A DNA stretch of 40,671 nt from an uncultured Verrucomicrobiota bacterium (GCA_903906135.1 CAIVJE010000172.1:1-40671), one strand, 5' to 3'. Counted from the stretch's first letter, positions 31,223 to 40,133 are shown. Notes: generated by a model not told the origin, from the letters alone. Numbers and translations are program-made.

Positions 31223-31401
31223 GCACGGGAAAATCGCTTGCCTAAAATGCCTAAAGCTCCAGCCTGCGCATCGTTGAGTTGGTTATTTGTTAGATTCTAT
31301 CGCTACGGAGAATTGTCAGGTGAGCGTTGAGTTCAGTGATGATTTGAAATCCGAGTTTCGGAGACGGGCGGTCGGGCGACATCATCAGCTCTCATTATCC
31401 C

Positions 31402-31827
31402 ATGGAAAACAGTAAGCTCTACGTAGGGAATTTGCCCTTCGCTAGTACCGCCCAGGACCTCGAAGCCCTGTTTGGCCAAGTTGGTACCGTCAACGTGGTC
31501 GAAATTATCTTCGACAAATTCACTGGCCGCTCCCGTGGCTTTGCCTTCGTTACGATGGGCAATGGCGACGAGGCGCAGAAGGCCGTTGAACAATTTCACG
31601 GCCACGAAATCGAAGGCCGGGCCCTCTCTGTTAATATCGCTCGTCCCCGCGAAGAGCGCGCCCCCCGTTCATTCGGCGAAGGTGGCGGCGGTGGCGGATA
31701 TCGCGGTGGTGGTGGTGGTCGCGGGGGTCGCGGTGGTCGCGGTGGTCGCGGCGGCGGCGGTGGTTATCGCGGCGGTCGCGGTGAAGGCGGGGGCGAACGC
31801 GAAGGCGGCGGCTACGGTCGCGAATAA
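31402..31827 (+). CDS. RRM-domain RNA-binding protein with Arg/Gly-rich tail
   Basis: A 141-residue RNA-binding protein. The single RRM (about 5-82) has RNP2 KLYVGNL and RNP1 RGFAFVTM, both intact and with the aromatic residues that contact RNA. The tail (about 92-141) consists of Gly-rich repeats with Arg (RGGRGG, YRGG). The fold resembles the small glycine-rich RRM proteins of cyanobacteria and of some Verrucomicrobia, some induced by cold. The tail-encoding DNA is a short tandem array of GGTCGC-like units. It has its own strong terminator and is monocistronic. A role in mRNA binding or as an RNA chaperone is inferred. Confidence 0.93.
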   Translation: MENSKLYVGNLPFASTAQDLEALFGQVGTVNVVEIIFDKFTGRSRGFAFVTMGNGDEAQKAVEQFHGHEIEGRALSVNIARPREERAPRSFGEGGGGGGYRGGGGGRGGRGGRGGRGGGGGYRGGRGEGGGEREGGGYGRE

Positions 31828-31871
31828 TAGGCCGCACCGCGGCAAGCTTTGGTTGCCTTTTAGTTATTTTC

Positions 31872-31898
31872 AAAAGCCGGACTAGGTCCGGCTTTTTT
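31872..31898 (+). terminator. Intrinsic terminator of the RRM gene
   Basis: AAAAGCCGGA and TCCGGCTTTT are perfect ten-base arms with loop CTAGG, followed by further T residues. This is a classic Rho-independent terminator. Confidence 0.9.
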
Positions 31899-31988
31899 AT
31901 TAAATCATTTGCCCAGCACTACGACACCCCAGCGATCGCCAAAAGCTTTTAGACTTGGGAAGACCCTTACTCGTGCCATGCTGCCGCC

Positions 31989-32966
31989 ATGAAAGTTTGT
32001 CATGTGAAGAAATCTGCGGCCGCGCTGATCGCAGGACTGGCGCTGATCGCTCCCGGCTGTCACCGTGCGCCGACTACAAATTGGCAAGGCTACTTAGAAG
32101 GAGAATTTATCTACGTGGCTGCGCCCTTGGCGGGCCAATTGCAGAAACTTGCCGTGCAAAAAGGCGCGCGGGTTGAGGCCGGCGCCCCCCTTTTCACCCT
32201 CGAGCAGAGCGCCGAACTGGCCACCCTGCGTGAAATGGCCGAACGCCTGCGCCAAGCGCAGGCCAGACTGGCCGACCTCAAAAAAGGGCAGCGCCCGAGT
32301 GAACTCGCCGCCTTGGAAGCGCGCTTAGCTCAAGCGCGCACCGCCGCCGAGCTCTCCGCTCGCGAATTAGAGCGCGCCACTAAACTGCACCAAACCACGG
32401 TCCTGTCTGACGACAATTATGATCGCGCCCGGCTTAATCATGAAGCGAATCAAACGGTCATTGCGCAGACGGGCGCCCAGCTCATAACGGCGCAACTCGG
32501 GAGCCGCACCGATACGATCGCGGCGGCAGAAGCAGATGTCGCCGCCACGCAAGCCCTCCTCGATCGCGCCGGCTGGAGCGTTGCCCAAAAAGCTCAAACA
32601 GCACCGCGCGCCGCTCTTGTCTACGATACCCTGTATCGCGAAGGCGAATTTGTGGCCGCCGCCACTCCGGTCGTCGCCCTGTTACCCTCTGAAAATATTA
32701 AAGTGCGCTTCTTTGTACCGGAAGCGGAATTGGCCGCCCTCCAAGCCGGTGATCGCCTCCAGATTGCCATCAGCGGTCGCCCAGCCCTCGCCGCGCATAT
32801 CAGTTATCTTTCACCCCAACCCGAATACACTCCCCCGGTACTCTACAATCGAGAGAATCGGGCTAAACTCGTCTTTCTCGTTGAGGCTCTTTTCGACGGC
32901 GCACCGGGGCGTGACCTTCATCCTGGCCAACCAGTGGACGTGACCGTTGTTTTGGCCCAGCCATGA
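31989..32966 (+). CDS. HlyD-family membrane fusion/adaptor protein (YbhG-like), probable lipoprotein
   Basis: A 325-residue periplasmic adaptor. The N-terminal signal contains LIAGLALIAPGC, in which the Cys at about residue 24 may be lipidated, although the -3 residue is Ala rather than Leu. A biotinyl-lipoyl-like half (YVAAPLAGQLQKLAVQKGARVEAG, about 42-70) and a long alpha-helical hairpin (about 75-200, rich in Ala/Glu/Arg, with YDRARLNHEAN) follow, then the beta-barrel half (VYREGEFVAA..., LHPGQPVDV). This order identifies the adaptor of an ABC or RND-type efflux unit. The ATPase and permease genes follow, so it resembles the E. coli YbhG-YbhF-YbhS/R set. No outer-membrane TolC partner is in the window. 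Confidence 0.88.
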   Translation: MKVCHVKKSAAALIAGLALIAPGCHRAPTTNWQGYLEGEFIYVAAPLAGQLQKLAVQKGARVEAGAPLFTLEQSAELATLREMAERLRQAQARLADLKKGQRPSELAALEARLAQARTAAELSARELERATKLHQTTVLSDDNYDRARLNHEANQTVIAQTGAQLITAQLGSRTDTIAAAEADVAATQALLDRAGWSVAQKAQTAPRAALVYDTLYREGEFVAAATPVVALLPSENIKVRFFVPEAELAALQAGDRLQIAISGRPALAAHISYLSPQPEYTPPVLYNRENRAKLVFLVEALFDGAPGRDLHPGQPVDVTVVLAQP

Positions 32967-33095
32967 CCCTTTGCGTCAGGCTGAAGTTTATAAAATCATC
33001 ATGATGACCATGGGCGCAGGTTTTGCTGAAGCCAGTGTTCAGCTCGGGCTAACCCCCACAGGACTTTTTGGGGCGCAGCTTAATCATTAAAAACC

Positions 33096-34043
33096 ATGGC
33101 CGCTCACTTTCCCTCCGCGGCGACCGACGACTTCGTCATTGATGTGGCGGGAGTCACTAAGCGTTTTGGCGACAAGACAGTTGTTAACGGGATCAATCTC
33201 CAAGTGCGACGCGGCGAGATCTATGGTTTTCTCGGCCCCAACGGCTCGGGGAAAACTACGTTTATTCGCATGCTCTGTGGCCTGCTGACGCCCGACGCAG
33301 GGACCGGCACCTGCCTCGGTTATGATGTGCGCACCCAACAAGCTGAAATTAAACGGCACGTCGGGTACATGACCCAAAAATTTAGTTACTACGAAGATCT
33401 GAGCATTCGAGAAAATCTTGATTTCATCGCGCGGATTTATGCGGTGCCCGACCGAGCCGCTGTTGTACAAAAAAGTCTTGAGCGCCTCGGTTTACAAAAT
33501 CGCAGTCACCAACTCGCCGGCCAACTCTCTGGCGGCTGGAAACAACGACTCGCCCTCGCCGCCTGCCTAATCCACAGCCCCCAGTTACTCCTCCTCGATG
33601 AACCAACGGCGGGGGTCGACCCCAAGGCGCGTCGAGAATTTTGGGATCACATCCACCAACTGACAGCTGATGGATTAACGGTCCTCATCACGACGCATTA
33701 CATGGACGAAGCGGAGCGTTGTCACCGCTTGGCCTATCTCGCGTACGGCAATCTCCTTACCCGAGGCACCCTCGATGAAGTGCTGACTACCGCCAAACTT
33801 TCCACTTGGACAGTCGTGGGGCCCAACCTGCGCGTACTCGCCGACCAACTCCGCCGTCAACCGGGCGTCGAGCAGGTCGTGGCTTTTGGGACGACCTTGC
33901 ATGTGAGCGGACGAGACGCCGCCCTGCTTGCAGCAGCGATCGCGCAAATCCGCACCCCCGCTCATCAGTGGACGCAGGTGCGCTCTGGATTAGAAGATGT
34001 CTTCATCAGTTTAATGGATGAAGCTCAGGATAATTTTTCGTGA
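33096..34043 (+). CDS. ABC transporter ATP-binding protein (YbhF-like)
   Basis: A 315-residue cytoplasmic ATPase. Walker A GPNGSGKT is at about 47-54, Q-loop near GYMTQKFSYYEDL, signature LSGGWKQRL, Walker B LLLLDEPTAGVD and H-switch in LITTHYMDEAERC. The signature SGGW is typical of the DrrA/YbhF type of ABC-2 exporters. Only one ATPase domain is present (E. coli YbhF has two). It lies between the adaptor and permease genes, 130 bases downstream of the former, and would power export of drugs or other hydrophobic compounds with the permease encoded next. Confidence 0.92.
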   Translation: MAAHFPSAATDDFVIDVAGVTKRFGDKTVVNGINLQVRRGEIYGFLGPNGSGKTTFIRMLCGLLTPDAGTGTCLGYDVRTQQAEIKRHVGYMTQKFSYYEDLSIRENLDFIARIYAVPDRAAVVQKSLERLGLQNRSHQLAGQLSGGWKQRLALAACLIHSPQLLLLDEPTAGVDPKARREFWDHIHQLTADGLTVLITTHYMDEAERCHRLAYLAYGNLLTRGTLDEVLTTAKLSTWTVVGPNLRVLADQLRRQPGVEQVVAFGTTLHVSGRDAALLAAAIAQIRTPAHQWTQVRSGLEDVFISLMDEAQDNFS

Positions 34044-34056
34044 GCACCACGCGCCC

Positions 34057-35196
34057 ATGAATCCACCGCGCTTCACCTTCCATCGTTTCTGGGCCATCGT
34101 GCTGAAGGAGTTTATTCAGATGAAACGCGATCGCGTCACTTTCGGCATGATGATCGGCATTCCTTTGATGCAGCTCATCATTTTCGGATTTGCGATTAAC
34201 GCTGATCCCAAACATCTCCCCGCCGCTATTCGCAGCGCGGATCAGGGCCCCTTCGCCCGTACGCTCATTGTCGCCCTCAAAAACAGTGGCTACTTTAATT
34301 TCGTCCGTGAAGCCCCCACTGAAAGTGAAGCCCAACGCCTTCTGCAAGTGGGCGCAGTGCAGTTCATCATTAATATTCCAGAAGATTTTTCCCGCCGATT
34401 ACTGCGGGGGGAACGACCCACGGTGCTGATTGAAGCGGATGCCACCGACCCCGCCGCCGTGGGACCCGCCGTATCCGCGACGCGTGCTTTAGCCGAAAGT
34501 GTCTTTAATCGCGATTTACCCGGCCCCCTCAGTCGACTGCGCGCCAAACCGGGCCCCGTCGATTTTCGCATCCACGCCCACTATAATCCGGAAAATATCA
34601 CCCAATACAATATTGTCCCTGGCTTGATGGGGGTTGTCCTCACGATGACGATGGTGGTGATCACCGCCCTGGCGATCACGCGCGAACGCGAACGCGGCAC
34701 GATGGAAAATCTGCTCGCCACTCCCGTGCGCCCCTTCGAGGTCATGACCGGCAAAATCTTGCCGTACATCGCCGTGGGTTACGTGCAAGTAACCCTGATA
34801 CTATTGGCGGCGCATTTTATTTTTCATGTCCCGATGGACGGTAGCTTTATGCTGCTTTACGGAGTCTCGCTCTTTTTTATCGCGGCGAATCTCGCGATGG
34901 GGATCACCTTTTCCACGCTAGCTAAAAATCAACTCCAAGCCGTGCAGATGGCTTTTTTCTTTTTCCTCCCTTCAATTTTACTTTCCGGCTTTATGTTTCC
35001 CTTCCGCGGCATGCCGGAATGGGCACAGTGGATCGGCACTTGTTTACCGAACACTCACTTCCTCCGCATTGCGCGAGGAATTTTATTGAAAGGCAACGGC
35101 CTTGCCGAAATTGCCCCCGAGCTTTGGCCATTGCTGCTTTTCCTCACCGTGGCGATGACGGTCGGCGTTAAACGCTACCGCCAAACGCTCGATTAA
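34057..35196 (+). CDS. ABC-2 type permease (YbhS/YbhR-like)
   Basis: A 379-residue inner-membrane permease from the ATG at 34057, 13 bases after the ATPase stop; another in-frame ATG at 34018 would overlap the ATPase gene. The N-terminal segment FHRFWAIVLKEFIQMKRDR leads into a first helix, a long periplasmic domain (about 45-170), then five helices from about 185. The motif ERERGTMENLLATPVRPFE, a hallmark of ABC-2 permeases, follows helix 2. Only one permease gene is present, so a homodimer is expected, unlike the YbhS-YbhR pair of enterobacteria. The product should act with the adaptor at 31989 and ATPase at 33096. Confidence 0.88.
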   Translation: MNPPRFTFHRFWAIVLKEFIQMKRDRVTFGMMIGIPLMQLIIFGFAINADPKHLPAAIRSADQGPFARTLIVALKNSGYFNFVREAPTESEAQRLLQVGAVQFIINIPEDFSRRLLRGERPTVLIEADATDPAAVGPAVSATRALAESVFNRDLPGPLSRLRAKPGPVDFRIHAHYNPENITQYNIVPGLMGVVLTMTMVVITALAITRERERGTMENLLATPVRPFEVMTGKILPYIAVGYVQVTLILLAAHFIFHVPMDGSFMLLYGVSLFFIAANLAMGITFSTLAKNQLQAVQMAFFFFLPSILLSGFMFPFRGMPEWAQWIGTCLPNTHFLRIARGILLKGNGLAEIAPELWPLLLFLTVAMTVGVKRYRQTLD

Positions 35197-35224
35197 TTAT
35201 CTCCCTGGTTATGGTGGGCCCCGC

Positions 35225-35259
35225 AAAAAAGGGCGGCGAGGCTGGTTGATGAGCCCGCC
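35225..35259 (-). terminator. Terminator after the MscS gene
   Basis: On the minus strand, about six bases after the MscS stop, GGCG-GGCT and AGCC-CGCC can pair (eight pairs with one bulged base); after GCCC the strand reads TTTTTT. The T-run is four bases from the stem, so the assignment is moderate. Confidence 0.55.
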
Positions 35260-35264
35260 ACCTT

Positions 35265-36506
35265 TTACTTTCGTTCAGCAGGTAAAGTAACCGCGTAAAC
35301 GGTCTGTGCTGGAGAGGCGAAGGCCAACCCTCGAGCTTCCACCGCGCGCATGAAGGCCAAATTTAACCGCTGCCGTAACGCCATGTGTTTCTGAAAATCA
35401 GCATCTTGGGCGACATAAACCAACCAAAGATCCAACGAGGAGGGGCTCAAGTCTCGGAAATAAACCATGACCGAAGTGGGATTCACCTCCGCTTCGTGCC
35501 GAATCAGATCACCAATTTCCTGCACCAGCGCCTCCAACTGCGCCGGCTTGGTAGCATAAGTCAGCGGCAGCACTTGCTCGACCCGGCGACCTGTAAAACG
35601 GGAAAGGTTTACGATGGCTTCGGAAGAAACCGTTTTATTGGGAATAATGATGAGCGATTTATCGGCTAAGCGCAGCTTGGTCGAACGAAGCCCAATATCC
35701 TCAACCGTGCCCACATGCGCGCCAATTTTCACCGTCTCCCCGAGCTTAAAAGGCTGATCGATCGCGACGACAATCGAGCCAAAAAGATTCGCAATCGTAT
35801 CCTGCGCCGCGAGGGCGAAGGCCAAACCACCGATCCCGAGACCAGACAGGATGGCGGAAACATTATAACCCAAACTTTGGACCGTGAGCAGCAAGCCCAG
35901 CACCACAAACATGGCGACCAGTGATTTTTTAATCCACGGCATGAAGGCCGCCACGCTCATCTGCCGTTCGAGCGCAACCTCGTGCGCGTGATCGAGCAGC
36001 GCATCCAGGGCGCATAATAAACCCCAAAAAATGGCGAGCGAGAAAGAGACCGTGGCGCCATAGCCGATAAAAAGATCGGTGTGCTCGGAGAGTTTGAGCA
36101 CCTTGAGCGCGCTGAAGATACCTACCAGCATGATAAAGGTCGCCACGGGAGCCTCTAGGGCGGGAAACAATTTATCGTCGAGCGTAGTTTCAGTTTTCGC
36201 TGCCAGTTTCTTTAATTGATTAAAGATAATGGTGGTCGCAACGCGGCGTAACAGCACGGCGCCGATTAAAAATAAAGCGGCGATTCCATAGTGAGCCGCG
36301 GTGTTTTCCCCACTCCGGACGGAAAACTTCTCCAGCACCGCGTCCACTAAATGCTCGAGCAGGTCAGGCGCGGCTGCTTTGACGGTGCCCGCGGGGACTG
36401 GCGCGACTTCGCCGACTCCTGCGGCCGCTGTCTCCCCCCGCCCCACAGGGGCGAGCATTAAGCTCAACAATAAACTAACCCATGCAATATAAGGACGGAA
36501 ATTCAT
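35265..36506 (-). CDS. MscS-family mechanosensitive channel
   Basis: A 413-residue protein with a signal-like N-terminus, about five transmembrane helices, and the MscS pore segment SAILSGLGIGGLAFALAAQ followed by DTIANLFGSIVVAIDQPF near residues 215-255. The beta domain (GAHVGTVEDIGLRSTKLR) and the C-terminal cytoplasmic domain complete the fold. It opens under membrane tension to release solutes during osmotic downshock. The N-terminal extension ahead of the core helices makes it longer than E. coli MscS and closer to YnaI/YbdG types. It lies 37 bases after the TerC gene on the same strand, so the two are probably co-transcribed, though a small stem and T-run lie between. Confidence 0.92.
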   Translation of the reverse strand: MNFRPYIAWVSLLLSLMLAPVGRGETAAAGVGEVAPVPAGTVKAAAPDLLEHLVDAVLEKFSVRSGENTAAHYGIAALFLIGAVLLRRVATTIIFNQLKKLAAKTETTLDDKLFPALEAPVATFIMLVGIFSALKVLKLSEHTDLFIGYGATVSFSLAIFWGLLCALDALLDHAHEVALERQMSVAAFMPWIKKSLVAMFVVLGLLLTVQSLGYNVSAILSGLGIGGLAFALAAQDTIANLFGSIVVAIDQPFKLGETVKIGAHVGTVEDIGLRSTKLRLADKSLIIIPNKTVSSEAIVNLSRFTGRRVEQVLPLTYATKPAQLEALVQEIGDLIRHEAEVNPTSVMVYFRDLSPSSLDLWLVYVAQDADFQKHMALRQRLNLAFMRAVEARGLAFASPAQTVYAVTLPAERK

Positions 36507-36543
36507 AATTTTAAAATTTAGAAAAACTGCCGCGCGGCATTGG

Positions 36544-37251
36544 TCAATGATTGGCTGAGCGGCGGGTCCGGCGCCAACCCAACGCTACTAGAATTACCCC
36601 GAGGGCGAGCAAGCCCTCAACGGCATGAGTTAACCACAGGGCCGGCTGAAAAACCTCCTCGACCAATCGATCAGTCATAATCATTCCTCCGCCCACTTTA
36701 CCCAAAATGGCCGCCCCGACGTAAATGATCGCCGGATAACGATCCATGAGCTTCGCCAATAAATTACTGGTGAAGACGACCAGCGGAATACTTAGCCCCA
36801 ACCCAAAAAGGAGTAAGGGGAAATGACCCTTGGAAGCGCCCGCGACCGCCAGCACGTTGTCGATCGACATCGTAATATCAGCGACGAGAATTAGCCAAAT
36901 CGCTTGCCCAACGCCGCCCGCGGACTGTCCCTGCGTTTTATCTCCCGTGTTATCCAACAGGAGTTTTACCGCGATCCACAGAATGAGCCCGCCGCCGATC
37001 AACTTGATGTAGTTCATCGCAAGCAATTGTGCGGCGACAAAAGTCAGCCCCACCCGCAAAACGACCGCGACGCCTGAGCCCAGCAAAATACCTAGGAACC
37101 GCTGCTTCGGCGGGAGCGTTCGCACCGCGAGAGCAATCACCACGGCGTTGTCACCCGCCAGCACAATATCGATCAATACGATGCTAAGCACCGCCCAAGC
37201 AAAATCCCAGGGAGTGTTAAATGCGCCATGCGGAAAAGTAAGTGCCATCAT
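36544..37251 (-). CDS. TerC-family integral membrane protein
   Basis: A 235-residue protein from tandem ATGs at 37251/37248 (an upstream extension to 37362 shows no family similarity and overlaps the divergent gene region). The TerC fold has seven helices; the key motifs are IVLIDIVLAGDNAVVIALAV near residue 22 and DITMSIDNVLAVAGAS near residue 127, whose acidic residues are thought to bind a metal ion. TerC proteins such as the YjbE type are implicated in manganese export and metal loading of exported enzymes. No tellurite-resistance operon is nearby. It precedes the MscS gene. Confidence 0.9.
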   Translation of the reverse strand: MMALTFPHGAFNTPWDFAWAVLSIVLIDIVLAGDNAVVIALAVRTLPPKQRFLGILLGSGVAVVLRVGLTFVAAQLLAMNYIKLIGGGLILWIAVKLLLDNTGDKTQGQSAGGVGQAIWLILVADITMSIDNVLAVAGASKGHFPLLLFGLGLSIPLVVFTSNLLAKLMDRYPAIIYVGAAILGKVGGGMIMTDRLVEEVFQPALWLTHAVEGLLALGVILVALGWRRTRRSANH

Positions 37252-37415
37252 AGATGGCCCAGATGTTTCTGGCCTGCCCGCGAGCGTCAATCCATTCTTC
37301 CTTAACCGCTCCCTCGCTTGAACCTCGCCCACGGGGGCCGCACGGCACCGCAGCGCCCCCATTAAAATTTCCGTGGCGTCCCAGCGGGCCGTGGCTTTAC
37401 TTACTCACTTCACTC

Positions 37416-38576
37416 ATGACCTTTGATTTTGACCACGTTCCTCAGCGCCTCGGCACCGACTCCCAGAAATGGCAGAAATATGCGGGCCGCGACATCCTTC
37501 CTTTGTGGGTGGCCGATATGGACTTTAAGTCTTCCCCCGCCATCGTAGCCGCCCTGCAGCAACGCGTCGCGGAGGGCATTTATGGTTACGCGCGGCCGGT
37601 CGCCTCAACCGTTGAGGCCTTTGTGGGCGCACTGACCCAACGTTACGGTTGGACGATTGATCCCACCTGGATCGTGTGGCTACCGGGCTTAGTGGCGGGC
37701 CTCAATTTAACGGCGCAAGCTTACGCCGAACCCGGCGACGAAGTCCTGACGCTGACACCGGTTTATCCTCCCTTTATTTCTGGGCCAAAAAATAGCGGAA
37801 GAATTTCTACGCAGGTACCGCTGCGCCTTGTCGCCCACCGCTGGGAAATTGACTGGGGGGCGCTCGAACGAGCGGTCACGCCACGCACCAAGTTATTTTT
37901 TCTCTGCAACCCGCACAATCCTATCGCGCGCGTCTGGCGGCGCGCAGAGCTCGAGCGCCTCGGCGAATTCTGTCTCCGCCATAATCTGGTGCTCTGCTCT
38001 GATGAAATCCATTGCGATCTGATTCTGGACGATCTCCCTCACCTCCCCACGGCTTCTTTAGGCGATGCCATGGCCCAACGCACCATCACGTTGATGGCGC
38101 CGAGTAAGACGTATAATGTTCCCGGCCTTTGCACTTCGATGGCCATTATTCCCGATGCTATCCTACGTGCCAAATTTATCCGCGCTTCAGCCGGTATTAT
38201 GGCCGAAGTGAACGTCTTGGGTTTTACCGCGTGCGAGGCCGCTTATCGTGATAGCGAGCCTTGGCGCCAAGCCTTGCTCCAAACGCTCCGGAGCAATCGC
38301 GACCTCATTCTTGATTTTGTCGCGCGCGAGCTCCCCGGCATCACCATCGAGGCGCCCATTGAGGCGACTTATCTCGCGTGGCTTAATGTGGCCGCGCTGA
38401 AACTGGCTGATCCCATTGCGCATTTTGAGCAACATGGCGTCGGGTTAAGTGAAGGCTCATTTTTTGGGGAGCCGCGCGGTATCCATGTCCGGCTCAACTT
38501 TGGTTGCCCCCCCGCCACCCTGCGGGAAGCCCTGCAGCGTATGAAGCGCGCGGTCGCCGCAATCGGCACGCCGTGA
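37416..38576 (+). CDS. MalY/PatB-family PLP-dependent aminotransferase/C-S lyase
   Basis: A 386-residue protein using the ATG at 37416 (the frame stays open upstream to 37254 but that part looks non-coding). The N-terminus MTFDFDHVPQRLGTDSQKW and LPLWVADMDF are typical of MalY/PatB. The active site is seen as NPHNP (165-169), SDEIHCDL (D197 binds the PLP nitrogen) and APSKTYNVPG with the PLP-binding K231. It is 27 residues into this family that the substrate loop ILPLW is located. Expected activity: cystathionine beta-lyase or a related C-S lyase; MalY also regulates maltose genes in E. coli. It is divergent from the TerC gene. Confidence 0.92.
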   Translation: MTFDFDHVPQRLGTDSQKWQKYAGRDILPLWVADMDFKSSPAIVAALQQRVAEGIYGYARPVASTVEAFVGALTQRYGWTIDPTWIVWLPGLVAGLNLTAQAYAEPGDEVLTLTPVYPPFISGPKNSGRISTQVPLRLVAHRWEIDWGALERAVTPRTKLFFLCNPHNPIARVWRRAELERLGEFCLRHNLVLCSDEIHCDLILDDLPHLPTASLGDAMAQRTITLMAPSKTYNVPGLCTSMAIIPDAILRAKFIRASAGIMAEVNVLGFTACEAAYRDSEPWRQALLQTLRSNRDLILDFVARELPGITIEAPIEATYLAWLNVAALKLADPIAHFEQHGVGLSEGSFFGEPRGIHVRLNFGCPPATLREALQRMKRAVAAIGTP

Positions 38577-38654
38577 CATTAATCTAATTCCCTCCGCTGC
38601 CCGATTTATTCCATCGGGTAGTGAGCGTGCAAATGCACCGCTTGGCGCATTGCT

Positions 38655-38846
38655 TTAAATAAATAGTAAGATGCCGCCGACGATGATCATGGGCACGCCG
38701 ATGATTAAACCGATGAAAGTGAGGCAAGCGATTGCCCCCAATATCACCAGCAACAGGCCCAGGGTTTTTCTGAGTGGCTTAAAAGTTAAAGCGGCCGCCG
38801 CCAATAACCCGAGCACGATTAGCGCTAAAATAATAGTTCCACTCAT
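38655..38846 (-). CDS. Small two-helix membrane protein
   Basis: A 63-residue hydrophobic protein from the ATG at 38844-38846, composed of two transmembrane helices (SGTIILALIVLGLLAAAALT and a second of about 25 residues ending IIVGGILLFI) separated by FKPLRKTLG. A longer frame open to 39197 overlaps the dus gene and has non-membrane sequence, so it is rejected. Glycine-rich two-helix proteins of this kind are common in many bacteria (DUF-type, function unknown). It is divergent from the dus gene. Confidence 0.65.
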   Translation of the reverse strand: MSGTIILALIVLGLLAAAALTFKPLRKTLGLLLVILGAIACLTFIGLIIGVPMIIVGGILLFI

Positions 38847-38984
38847 GTGGGCAATTTTGCCCGAAGCAGGCCGGCGGTCAATGGCCAGATGCACCGCCGC
38901 GCGCCGGTCTAGGCCCCTCGATCTCAGGCAACTTCGGCCCATCCTTGCATCTGCGGCCACCCGCGATAACGACTGAAGCTGACT

Positions 38985-40097
38985 ATGCGTATTGGGCCTT
39001 ACGAATTCGGGTCGAATCTCTTTCTCTCGCCACTCGCGGGCTACACCAATCTGCCCTTCCGGCTGGTCGTGCGCGAAATTGGCGGACTGGACTGGACCAC
39101 AACAGATCTGGTTAACGCCCGATCTCTGATTGAAAAAAGCCCGCGCGCGCTGCAAATGATTCGCACCGCTCCGGCCGAGCAACGGCTCGCGGTGCAACTC
39201 TTCGGCGCGGTGCCAGAAGAAATGCGCGACGCCGCCCTCATCGTGGAGTCGCTGGGCATTGCCTCCGTTGATATCAACATGGGGTGTCCGGTAAAAAAAG
39301 TAACCGGTATCGGCGGTGGCTCCGCCATGATGACGGAGCTAGCCAAGACCGCACGGCTCGTGCGTGGGATGGTCGACGCCGTTAAAATCCCCATCACCGC
39401 TAAGATGCGACTGGGCTGGGATGAAAATAATCTAACCGCTCCAGATCTAGCCCGCGTCTTGGAGGACACCGGAGTGGCCGCAATTTTTGTGCATGGGCGA
39501 ACCCGCGCGCAGGGTTTTAGCGGAACCGTCAATCTAGCGGGTATTCGCGCCGTGGTGGCCGCCGTGAAACATATTCCGGTCATTGGTAACGGCGACGTCA
39601 CCACGCCGGCAGCGGCTCGCCATATGTTCAATGAAACCGGTTGCGCCGGCGTGAGCATTGGCCGCGGGGCATTTTATAATCCCTGGATTTTTACCCACAC
39701 CCAGCACTACCTCAAAACCGGCGAGCTCCGCCCGGAAGCTGGCTACCGGGAACGCGTGCACGTCATGCGCCGCCACCTCGATCTGATGATCGAGGTCTTT
39801 GGCGAAGATCATGGCTGCCGCCTCTTTCGCAAACCCGCGAGCTGGTATGCGAAACGCTTTGGTCCCGCTAAAGAATTTAAAAAGGGGATTACGCAATTTG
39901 GCACCCGCGCGGAATTTGAAACCCTGCTCGTGAATTATGAAAAATGGCGCGCGCCTTTTCTTGACGCTACAGGCGAGCTGCTCACGCGCTTTCAGCCAGA
40001 ACCGATGATGGCGTCCTTTATGCTCAGCCCGGAGGAACTCGCTCTCCGGCGCCGCGAGTCCATTCCTGTACCGAAGGGGCCCGTTGATGTTTGGTGA
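38985..40097 (+). CDS. dusB: tRNA-dihydrouridine synthase (DusB-like)
   Basis: A 370-residue FMN-dependent enzyme that reduces uridines in tRNA D-loops. FLSPLAGYTNLPFR near residue 13 is the FMN-binding N-terminal motif; VDINMGCPVKKV holds the active-site Cys at position 101; KMRLGWDE, HGRTRAQGFSG and IGNGDV are the conserved TIM-barrel motifs; GRGAFYNPWIF precedes the C-terminal helical domain. The GRGA..NPW pattern and the PLAG start support the DusB group. Its C-terminus, with LLTRFQPEP, is longer than the core family. It is followed after 36 bases by a MarC-family gene on the same strand. Confidence 0.92.
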   Translation: MRIGPYEFGSNLFLSPLAGYTNLPFRLVVREIGGLDWTTTDLVNARSLIEKSPRALQMIRTAPAEQRLAVQLFGAVPEEMRDAALIVESLGIASVDINMGCPVKKVTGIGGGSAMMTELAKTARLVRGMVDAVKIPITAKMRLGWDENNLTAPDLARVLEDTGVAAIFVHGRTRAQGFSGTVNLAGIRAVVAAVKHIPVIGNGDVTTPAAARHMFNETGCAGVSIGRGAFYNPWIFTHTQHYLKTGELRPEAGYRERVHVMRRHLDLMIEVFGEDHGCRLFRKPASWYAKRFGPAKEFKKGITQFGTRAEFETLLVNYEKWRAPFLDATGELLTRFQPEPMMASFMLSPEELALRRRESIPVPKGPVDVW

Positions 40098-40133
40098 GCG
40101 CGGCCTCATGGTTTCACCATAATCTTAAATCTC

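Noticed and set aside
31683-31790. Tandem repeats resembling a CRISPR or minisatellite array
   Set aside because: The units encode the Arg/Gly tail in the RRM reading frame and there are no unique spacers of constant length.
36528-36539. Small GC stem TGCCGCGCGGCA followed by TTTTT between TerC and MscS genes
   Set aside because: Only four stable pairs with a four-base loop; too weak to call a terminator, so the two genes are left as a possible operon.
37254-37415. 54-residue N-terminal extension of the MalY/PatB protein
   Set aside because: The family starts near FDFDHVP, which follows the ATG at 37416. The extension is Pro/Arg-rich and overlaps the divergent TerC leader.
38655-39197. A 180-codon version of the small membrane protein
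   Set aside because: The added N-terminal part overlaps the well-supported dus gene on the other strand and is not membrane-like, whereas an internal ATG at 38846 begins a clean two-helix protein.
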